64,000 nucleotides of DNA, taken from contig JAZGTN010000014.1 in the NCBI GenBank assembly GCA_037783415.1, positions 1,550,001-1,614,000 of the forward strand, given 5' to 3'. Shown here piece after piece: positions 56,239-64,000 of this stretch. Made by a program: the position numbers and the translations under genes. A model generated the notes under the pieces. It did not search any database and was not told where the DNA came from. It saw nothing but the letters and a program-made list of their open reading frames with translations. Origin of the DNA: Leptasterias polaris (lineage: Eukaryota > Echinodermata > Asteroidea > Forcipulatida > Asteriidae). The stretch's first letter is position 1. The number at the start of each line of letters is the position of its first letter.

Positions 56239-57286
56239 AGAAAAATAGAGAATGGACTCAGTTAGATGAGGTTCTTCCACATATCCTGATAGTTTCCTCA
56301 TGTTTTTATGACATATAGTTACAATCCTGTGTATAACATTAAGGTTTTTTATATTTACCGATTTCAAGACACATCGTTTTGATTTGATTTTGTCTTCTAT
56401 TGCCCTGAGACTATGTAACTAAACTTATTGTAATTAAACAATTCTTACGTGATGCCCAATCAAGTAGGTGTTTTCAAATTCTCATTTAAACTTTATAGTA
56501 CTCACACTCTATTTAATCATAGAATCATTTACTAATCATTGTGTATCAAAAGGTACATTTTCTGGAGGTTGTCTGTGTTACAAGTTTATTTTTTGGTAGA
56601 GAATTTAGCTTTATAATGTTTTCAAAATTTTGAACAGATTTTTTGTATACAACGTAAATGTTTGTTATGTGCGAAGTTGTTCACAAAAGTACTCTCAACA
56701 GCACTGTTGTCTCAAATAGGAGCTACTAAAACAATTAAAAATAATCACAAAAAAACATTTTGAAATTAAAACAAATGCCTTTGTTACCAATATATATTTT
56801 CTTCACCTTAAACTCGAACCTTTTCAAGTTATAGTATTCCGTGTGTAAAAACACCAACAAGTAAGTGGGCGATTACCATTACTGTGTACATTGCATGTGA
56901 AATACGCTGTACATGAAAATATTTTCTAAAAAAAACCCCAGAAAAACAGCTAGGCCCACTTGTCGTGTCGCACGTGCATTGGTGATTGGAATTCAGACCA
57001 TTGGAAGATGGACAGCGTCCTTTTTTGTTAAGGGAATCATATGCTATTTTAGTATTGATGAGTATTGTCATCTTGAGATCGTGCTCAAGATTGTGGGTAG
57101 TATGTGGAGTAATAGGCCGGCTGGCTGCAGGCGGTATACACATGCTTAAAGGGTTAATGTCAAATCAAGCCAGTACTCACAATAATTAGTTTACACCCCA
57201 AGGTACTTCGCATTGAGTGGACTGGACATGTCAAACCAAACCAGTACTCACATGAATTAGTGGTACACCTCAAGGCACTTCTCTTC
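56239..57286. repeat. TRIM-unit upstream block, unit 3 (left part)
   Basis: Colinear with 40,233-41,370: TTTCTGGAGGTT, TTTTTGGTAGAGAAT, AACAATTAAAAATAATCACA, GTGTACAT...GTGAAATACGCTGTACAT, AAGATTGTGGG. No gene. Confidence 0.65.
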
Positions 57287-57294
57287 ACTGTGAT

Positions 57295-58182
57295 CACCGG
57301 CGGCGGAACCGGGGGTGGGGGTGGGGGGGTGGGGCAGTTTCCCCCATCACTTTTGAAAAGGTAGTCATTCCCCCCCCCTCCCCCCACTTTATATCGAGCT
57401 ATTGAAACCAAATTAGGGTTCACTGACAACCCCGTTTGTATTATTATACACACCTTTAGTACATTTCTCAAATAGGCCTAACAAAAACCAGCAATTAACG
57501 CCAAACTAGGCGAGTTGCCATCCACGGACAATAGATTAGTAATGGCCCACCATGCACATTTCACCAGTCCTGCAGTGCGAGTCACCGCTAGTCGAGTGTA
57601 CTGCATGGCCGGGCCATAACACGAGACTTGTAGCGATCGGGTGTAAAAGTAGGCTGACTTAATAGCGGGCTGGGTCCGGAATCCCGGCTGCGCCACAACG
57701 TGTCTCCGTTCGTTTATCCCACTAGAAGCCGTCAGCATGCACCAGCCGCCGTTACAGCATTAGCCGCAATTCGATGCATAACCTCCAAGTCCGATCTCAC
57801 ACACGGCTTCCTACCCCGGAACATACAAATTTAACATTTAAATCAATTTTTGACCATTAAGTTTTGTCCAAATACGGTCAATGCATCTTTAACTTCCAAT
57901 ACCGAGGGGACTTACTAGTTACCCCATAAAAGCATGTTATGAGTTCTACTATGCCTCATAATTATTCAATAAAAACGACAACGTATTCACCACTATTGGT
58001 TCGTGCTTCAGCTAAAAATGTGTTAAAAACTCATCCACTTGACTTTAGTAACGGCATAGTGGTCGACATGTTTTACAATCACATAAAGATTTGTGGAAGA
58101 ATAGTTTATAGGCCAACACCGGCAACGGCGAACCAAAGGGGGGGGGGGGGGGGGGGGGTTCGTGGGGCTTGAGCCGCCGCTG
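57295..58182. mobile_element. Non-autonomous hAT element with 8-bp TSD
   Basis: Termini CACCGGCGGCGGAACC (left) and CAGCGGCGGCTCAAGCC (right end, read inward) fit the hAT-type CAGNGGCGG inverted repeat. ACTGTGAT flanks both sides (57,287-57,294 and 58,183-58,190), the 8-bp TSD of hAT elements. The unit-2 paralog near 41,363 reads CTTCACTGTGATTGACAC, an empty site. The element is 888 bp, CpG-rich inside, with a G-rich left end (57,307-57,335), a C-rich patch (57,371-57,385) and a run of about 20 G at 58,139-58,158. No transposase frame. Confidence 0.9.
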
Positions 58183-58190
58183 ACTGTGAT

Positions 58191-59740
58191 TGACGCGTTG
58201 GGGATCGTCAAAAGTCTACTAGACATGTCAAACCAAACCAGTACTCACAACAAGTTAATCAATGTTTTAGAAAGAAAAAAAATCATTTTGCAGAGAGGTG
58301 TATAGAAACCCCTTTTTCACGATTGATGATCATGACTGGCCTAATTGGGACACTCAATGTGAAATTGAGCAGAAATATATGTTTTTTTAGTGGTCATCAA
58401 TGGATAATTTTCATTTACTGTAAAAAGCTATGAGACTTCTTAGTACTTTTAAAGTAGTTTTGAATATTTTGCTAAATTTTCCACTGTTACCCAATGATTT
58501 CTGATTCGTCTCCGTTTATAAATTGTGGTGGAGTCCTAGGGTAAAAAGGTCCCAACCATTGCAAAGGATTTTGTACCAAATAATTATCATATTTATACCT
58601 GGTTGAGGAAATTGAAGCTTTGCTCACACATTCCTTTCAGATTGTTGATTTTGTCACTGGATGACATTAATTTTGACAAATAAGAGAAATTTATTGGTAG
58701 AGCGCCGGCACTTTAATCGGTGGTCGTTGGTTCAAATCCCCCTCTAGTCAAGTTTTCTTTTTTCTTCTCAAAATCATTTGAAATTTACCCAGTCAGTTTC
58801 CCTTGCGGTATATTATTTGCTGTACTTTTTTAGAACTTGCTGCTTTTTCATTTTACACATGTACATGTAGGCCTTACTCCAAACCTAGCAGAGGATTAAA
58901 CTTGGTTGACATCTCCCTGACTAAAGGAGAGCAGATATTTTTTTACCCTAATACACATCAGCTCTTAAAACCAAAAGCATTGTAAAGGGATTTAGTGGTG
59001 GCCGTGGTTGGTATACCATTATGGCCATCATTACATACATTAAACACAATGCAAAGGGATCATAAAAGTCATGCTGTGGTGATTGGGGTTTTGCAGTATT
59101 ATCATCTGGGATGCAGTACTTGTATGTCCTGTTTGAAAAAGCAATACAGGTCATTGCTTGGTTGGAGTTTGTATGTTTATTTATTTGGTTTTGCATACAC
59201 AATATGAAATTTTGCAAAACGAGTAATAAATGCTGTAAGACCAAATTATATCCCTGAAACATTATAAAATGTGACCCTGTTTTGGATAAAACACAATAAT
59301 ATTTTTTACTTACTGGACAGTATGAAACACGTACAGCACAAAATCTTGTAGTTGAAGAAGCAATTCCAACATTTATCTGATGTTGGCAAAACCATAGAGC
59401 AATGGCACAACGAACTGAATGTTTGCGTTCCGTTTAGTGTTAAACGTTGCAACACCAAGCCCTATGTATACTGTTATTTGGAAATTCCATTTTCTATATT
59501 TAGCCTTTGTGTTGTAGCTGTGTGACATATTGACATAAGATTACTGTACAGACGCATTGAGGTTAACCTTTTGACCTTTGACCGATACATTATAAAACTG
59601 GGTCTTACATGTAGTTTGTCTCTGGATTTGAGCATACTGGAATACTCTGCTGAATGTTTTTCTGCTGAAGATGTCATCTTTGAATAAAACTGCGCATAAA
59701 AAGCCTTACAAAAATTGTTAACATTGCAATCATTTTAAAA
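58191..59740. repeat. TRIM-unit upstream block, unit 3 (right part)
   Basis: Colinear with 41,370-42,780: CTTAGTACTTTTAAAGTAGTTT, TGAAGCTTTGCTCACACATT, GGTTGACATCTCCCTGACTAAAGG, GCAATACAGGTCATT, GACCGATACATTATAAAAC. The FB2 empty site is at about 59,655. No conserved frame. Confidence 0.65.
58690..58810 (+). repeat. tRNA-derived repeat, decayed copy (unit 3)
   Basis: TTGGTAGAGCGCCGGCACTTTAATC then GTCGTTGGTTCAAATCCC and CTCTAGTCAAG match the D, anticodon and T arms of the 52.77-kb copy. The 5' acceptor half is lost. Followed by the common tail ACCCAGTCAGTTTCCCTTG. It lies at the same relative position as the 41.85-kb copy, so it predates the unit duplication. Confidence 0.6.
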
Positions 59741-60000
59741 TCATTAAATCCCTGTCAGCCACAGCAGAAAAGTACGTGAATTCCTTTAACGGAAATGTAC
59801 CACCAGGATTTAATATTTTAGAATAAATAGTAATTTCCAATGGGGACTTTCTTAGGGGATGAAAAACACACATCAAGCAAATGAATTGGTTTCGGACAGC
59901 TTCTGTATATACTTGAAACAAAGATGATATATTTATTAAACATCCAATTGTACAGGGTTATATTTTCAGGGGACAAATAATCTGTTAGTGTTATAACCGG
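59741..60000. repeat. TRIM-unit upstream block, unit 3 (before LTR)
   Basis: Matches 49,220-49,460 (AATTCCTTT(G/A)ACGGAAATGTA, CACCAGGATTTA, TTAGGGGATGAAAAACACAC). Ends at the solo LTR insertion site. Confidence 0.65.
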
Positions 60001-60451
60001 TGTCACGTCTTCGACGTTCCGGCGTACTGAGCGTTCCAGGGGACGTACGCATGCGCGGCCGTACTGTTCGTTCCAGCCGTGTTGGTGACGTGGTCTCCTT
60101 CTCGTGCTCTTAAATTTTCAGACAATACCGCATCGTAAGAATAATTCTTAGATTGGGCACGTACAGCCCTCTTTCCCCCTCTGTCAGGCCTTCCACACAC
60201 ATAACACTGGTAAGGTAATGAATTATTCTTGATGTCTTCACACCTATAGTTACGAAACGACTTGACATGCTTGTGCGTTCATATACTACAGCTCATGAGC
60301 GACGCCATGACAGCTAGCTAGAGACTGGAGGAACACTCAGTGCGACACAAAATTGACTACTTTCGCTCGCTGCGCGCAGGCATGACATGACGTATGTAAT
60401 ATATTTAGTCATCTGGAACGTTTAGTACGCCGGAATGCTCAGTGCGCAACA
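60001..60451. mobile_element. Solo LTR (Ty3/Gypsy-like), 4-bp TSD
   Basis: Starts TGTCACGTC and ends CAACA, satisfying TG...CA. It is flanked by CCGG on both sides (59,997-60,000 and 60,452-60,455). The unit-2 paralog (near 49,458, ATAACCGGATTGAT) is uninterrupted, so this is an insertion younger than the duplication. At 451 bp it is a plausible LTR, with GC-rich stretches unlike its surroundings and short inverted words near both ends (CGTTCCGGCGTACTGAGCG and AGTACGCCGGAATGCTC). No internal retroelement sequence remains. A TGTCACG start with a 4-bp TSD suggests Gypsy, but the family is not proven. Confidence 0.8.
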
Positions 60452-60455
60452 CCGG

Positions 60456-61110
60456 ATTGATAAGAAGTGTGGTGACCCACCAGGGATCACAGTAGCAGCT
60501 ATTTTAATGACGAGGACAATGGATGGCGCTTTGTTTATGGGATTTTTGGTATCAGTGGAGCAAGCGAGAACCATCCATCCCTATCTTGGGTCCTTGACCC
60601 ATAGATATTACAAGTTTCGGCCTTGCAACACCTTCCCCTAAAAAGTCCTTCAGGATCCAATATTCCTATCCAGTCCTTCCTCCTAAAGTTGTCCACAATT
60701 CCTTCTGGTGAAATCCTGTTTGGTCCTTGCTTTTTCGTCTCTCGGACTCTGGCAAAACATGCCATTTTTAAACTCTACAAAGCCCCTCCAAGGATCACTG
60801 CCAACATTTATAAAGCTCTCCTATTGGCTACCAAATCGGGCAGGTGAAAACTGGTTGGTCAACACAATCTGTACCTACCATGTGTATTTAAATTAGTTAC
60901 ACCACAAAGAAAGCTTGCACACTATGACTTCAACATAAACAATACACAACTCTAATAACTAAATATTCATCAAGCCAACTTACCCTCCAATGTAACTGAA
61001 CTCTGGTGGTCACCCATGAAAATATACCAATGTGAACCACCACATAGGAGCCCATCACCCAAGATTTAGCATTGTATTTCGCCCTCAGTAGCCTTGAAGC
61101 ATAATCACTG
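60456..61110. repeat. TRIM-unit upstream block, unit 3 (promoter-proximal)
   Basis: Matches 49,460-50,110, including GATCACAGTAGCAGCT, GACGAGGACAATGGATGGCG, CCTTCAGGATCCAA and AACTCTACAAAGCCCCTCC. A 76-codon minus-strand frame (60,535-60,765) is frameshifted in unit 2. Confidence 0.65.
60807..60829 (-). promoter_or_regulatory. Conserved CCAAT + TATA block, unit 3
   Basis: Minus strand AGCCAAT, 8 nt, TTTATAAA (60,807-60,814), in a stretch almost identical to unit 2. Candidate promoter of TRIM-3, about 6.5 kb upstream of its ATG, with the conserved acceptor at 54,340 as the end of the first intron. No clear donor site was found by eye. Confidence 0.45.
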
Positions 61111-62415
61111 GTCTTGGGGAAGCAGGTTCCAGCATGAATGTTTATATTGTTACAATTTGTGAACTTGAGAGATTTTGGCTTTTTGAAAAACTCACATAAT
61201 GCAAATGATTATGCACTGGTAAACAACAAAATGCACTTGTAAAAAATTACAATTTTTTTACTGTGACCGGGTTTAAAATGAGTAGATGCGGTACAAATAT
61301 CTTCACTTATGTTGTCGTTCCAGACTGTTATTGTTATATGTATCAAAGACGGAGAAAGTGTATCATGTACGTCTGTCGACGTCAGAGGTGAGAGTCGATA
61401 AATAAAACGTAACAAATGGTACATCAAAAATAAAACTTATAAGTCACTGATATTATTTAGTATTACGTAGGAGTTTTTCAAAAACGGCGGGAGAATTGCT
61501 TTACCCCATCCCGGAGATTACGCATTTTACAATAAGCAAATCAGTTAAATAAACCGTGTACTTGGATAAAGACTATCTTCAATAAATGATTTGCCAAAGA
61601 TTGCAACCGGATGGCAGATAGAAAAGTATAAAATTAAGGCAAACAACATAATACATTTGCAAGTTCCCGCCAAAAGTTAAATGGCGTCAGCCATCTTGAA
61701 AACGTTATAGAAATTAGTGGGTAACTCAACAAAATCAGCAATATTTACCATCTTTAAGCATAAAACAGGAACAATATTACTTAAGACTTCTAGAAATGTC
61801 AAATTTAGGAATATACTTCCAAAAGAGACTTGAGCAGATTCAATAAACCAAAAAGAACGGGAGTCTCCGATCCCAACTTCAAACTTACTGAAAAACTCTC
61901 GAAAACTGCTTTCTTGTGAATAAGATCCAATTCATTAATGTAGGCATAACTTCAATGAATAATTTATACACAAGTAATTAAAGTGAAATCCGGGGGAAAT
62001 AGTTAGAAAATAAGACGATCATTACCTGTATCAAAGATGGATAAAGTGTATGATGTAAGTATATCGACGTCAGAGGTGAGAGTGACCCTCCAACGTCTTG
62101 CGGCCGATGAGGGCGCGCTAACCAGTTTATTTAAATAGTGGTGAAGTAAGTGAATAAATTATAAAGAAACCGGATGTGTTTTCTTCTACCTGTCACATTA
62201 CAATAGCATGTAAATAAAGAATTACTCCAAATTATAGCAAAATTAGTTTAAAAGTGGTGACTGAAGCATGTGAATTTAACCCAAGAATATTTGTAATGTA
62301 TTACAAAATAAGCCAAGTTGGAAGAGAAACAAAGGTTAACAAAGCACATGAGATGCAGTGTCATGAAAAAAGGTGATGAAATGAATAGTAAAATAAATCA
62401 TATGTAATCAAATAA
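61111..62415. other. Inter-unit spacer, no gene seen
   Basis: AT-rich. Two similar patches, TATCAAAGA(C/T)GGA(G/T)AAAGTGTAT then TCGACGTCAGAGGTGAGAGT, occur near 61,338 and 62,031 and may mark a decayed dispersed repeat. No open frame with a domain. Confidence 0.45.
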
Positions 62416-63600
62416 ACAGCACAAACATGCACTTTGTTTTAGGTTGTCATGACTAGCAACAGTTACAAGAGCCATATGAATGGGATGACTTTCTCCAGGG
62501 TTGCACTCAACAGCAACAATTTTTACTGTATTGTTTCCAATTTGTTTTTCTTCAAATTTAGAGTAGTCTGTTACAAAGTATGTAACAAATAAGAGCTGCA
62601 AACCTATATTGTCAGCATACATATTCTAAACAAAATCATTTCGATCAGATTTACTCAAAATGATGGTTTGGGGGATAAATATTAAATCCAAATCAATAAA
62701 ATTTGAAGAAAACAAAAATAAAATCTAAAGAGTTGCGGCTGTATAATTATAAGAATCTTTTTGTTTTTGTTTTTTTGTGTAAATAAAATATGAAATTGTT
62801 ACAAATTTAGTTTTTCACTCTGTTACCAAAAAGGCGTATGTTTTTTTGTTGATAACAAAAGTATAAAAGCAAGACCAAAACATTTTTTTTCAACTAATCA
62901 ACATACGCTCAATAAAACAACTTTTAAGTTTTGAAAATGTATATTCCTCTTGCTTAGTAATTAAAACTTAGTTAACTATTAGTCACTCTGTTACTCATTT
63001 GGTAACAAAGTGACAGTAACGGAAAGACATCCCATTGAAAACTACACAAATCTGCATATTTGTGCAGTTACAGTGAATTTGTAGTGAACGACCTTGTGTA
63101 ATGCAGTTTTTTTGAGAAAAAGTGAATCTCTTGAACATTCCATTTAGTAATAGGTGAAAATTATCATAAGGTCATGCAAACAATAGACTAATCAGAGCAA
63201 GAGTTTGTTATTTTCAGTGAAAAGTTTCAGTTTTTATGAATTTTGCTGGGTTATAAAGGATTGAAATGTTTATAAACATAAACAATTATAAATGATATCA
63301 AGTTATAAACCAGAAGCGGAACTGACTAGTATTTGTATCTTTAAATTATGATACAACTTTTGTGTCACAAAGAGAGGTGAGCCCTAGAAAGGTGGCTTTA
63401 GTCAGCTTTTCAAACCCAAGCGGTAAATACAATAAACAATTACCATATTATTTCGTCACTTTATATTTGTTCAGCTTATGTAAGTGAAATGAAATTTTGA
63501 TAGGATGCTAATTAATTTCATGTTGTCCAAACGTTTACCTCAACTTGAATGTTGTTATGGTCCAGCATAATGTTTATTGATGTCTTTACTATAATGCTGC
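62416..63600. repeat. TRIM-unit downstream block, unit 4
   Basis: Colinear with 36,360-37,160 and 52,381-53,070 as described there. It lacks both the tRNA foldback of unit 3 and the 1.2-kb insertion of unit 2, so it gives the empty-site sequence for both. Confidence 0.75.
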
Positions 63601-63721
63601 ATGCTGATAGATTTGCACTGAATTGTCTGCAGCCACAACCAGATCATACAACGTGATTTAACACAATCCTTGATAATACATCCAATGTCTCTGCCATCAG
63701 GACTGTAATGGTGGATATCAG
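63600..63721 (-). pseudogene. TRIM-4 propeller C-terminal relic
   Basis: Matches the last codons and 3' end of TRIM-2 (ATCAGGACTGTAATGGTGGATATC near 63,697 and GCTGATAGATTTG near 63,603), downstream of the TRIM-4 stop, with indels. Same arrangement as in TRIM-3. Confidence 0.75.
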
Positions 63722-64000
63722 CTAATAATTGTCGGGTCGATACAGCAATGAAGATGTCAATTTTTTTTTTTTTAAGTGTTTCTTGGTTTGAAAAGTTGGC
63801 AATCTACACTGCATCAAAGTTGCTGATTCTACTTGTTGTTCATCTTTCAGCACCAGTCTCCCAAGTGATTGCTGCCCTTTTTTGAAGTCCATATATGTCA
63901 ACCCATCAGGTACTTTTGTTGATTTCATCTCTCTGTATTCTTTGAGGTCATGTAAGAGTTGTTCTATGTGATGAACAATTTCGATCCGTTGATCCATAAG
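63722..64000 (-). CDS. TRIM-4: propeller-less TRIM, 3' part (runs off right edge)
   Basis: Open through the window edge. The last 92 codons of a TRIM are visible: coiled-coil end (DQRIEIVHHIEQLLHDLKEY), linker (YMDFKKGQQSLGRLVLKD), then a new tail that aligns with that of TRIM-3 (RLPTFQTKKHLKKK against RMPIFQSQRNIKPN) and a TAG stop at 63,722-63,724. TRIM-2's propeller is deleted at the same place. The RING and B-box, if present, lie beyond the edge. Whether the gene is intact cannot be judged from this window. Confidence 0.75.
   Translation of the reverse strand, partial: LMDQRIEIVHHIEQLLHDLKEYREMKSTKVPDGLTYMDFKKGQQSLGRLVLKDEQQVESATLMQCRLPTFQTKKHLKKKKLTSSLLYRPDNY

Noticed and set aside
60535..60765. 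76-codon minus-strand frame (MACFARVRETKKQG) just downstream of the TATA block
   Set aside because: The position is suggestive, but the paralogous unit-2 sequence has a one-base length change four codons in and further stops, so there is no sign of coding constraint. More likely 5' UTR or intron.

Overview
The window looks like AT-rich nuclear DNA of a marine invertebrate deuterostome, most likely an echinoderm and possibly a sea star. Gene density is very low, and microsatellites and poly(G) tracts are frequent. There are many palindromic (foldback) repeats, a tRNA-Leu-headed SINE, and two copies of a TTAA-flanked MITE that I associate from memory with asteroid genomes. The only recognisable protein-coding genes belong to an expanded tandem TRIM (RING, B-box, coiled-coil) family, as is common in echinoderms. 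The taxon is inferred from recall of repeat families, not from a database search.

Layout. Positions 1-31,000 hold no convincing host gene. They contain dispersed repeats: a small MITE near 0.7 kb, two TTAA MITEs, five patches of a GACCCGGAAT-type repeat, local duplications at 11.2 and 22.5 kb, a 22-bp minisatellite at 12.4 kb, a non-LTR reverse-transcriptase C-terminal remnant at 16.9 kb, a hairpin cluster at 17.4 kb, a 2.5-kb foldback element at 18.0-20.5 kb and a dyad-rich tandem repeat at 25.6 kb. A CpG-rich block lies at 29.4 kb. A SINE (31.2 kb) and a Helitron-like hairpin-ended repeat (31.9-33.4 kb) follow.

From about 33.8 kb to the right edge the window is a tandem segmental array of four TRIM units, all transcribed leftward (minus strand). 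TRIM-1 (34.4-36.4 kb) is a broken fragment split by a CACTG-ended foldback element. TRIM-2 (38,449-40,182) is an intact 577-residue single-exon coding region with RING, B-box2, coiled coil and a C-terminal propeller-like domain. TRIM-3 (53,287-54,312) is an intact open frame of 341 residues that keeps RING, B-box and coiled coil but has lost most of the propeller. TRIM-4 (63,722 to the edge) shares TRIM-3's deletion and alternative tail. Upstream of TRIM-2 and TRIM-3 a CCAAT plus TATA block is conserved (about 49.8 and 60.8 kb), and a 3' splice site is conserved just before each ATG. I infer a 5'-UTR exon followed by a long intron.

Because the units are paralogous, each serves as the empty site for insertions in another. 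This allows dating of a 2.8-kb foldback built of CCCATATGGG motifs (42.8-45.6 kb), a second copy of the 2.5-kb foldback (45.7-48.3 kb) whose arm has expanded into a 16-bp minisatellite of about 49 units, a non-autonomous hAT element (57.3-58.2 kb, 8-bp TSD), a solo LTR (60,001-60,451, 4-bp TSD) and a tRNA-derived foldback (52.6-52.9 kb). The most interesting aspects are the propeller-less TRIM paralogs with a shared new tail and the concentration of long inverted repeats inside the array.
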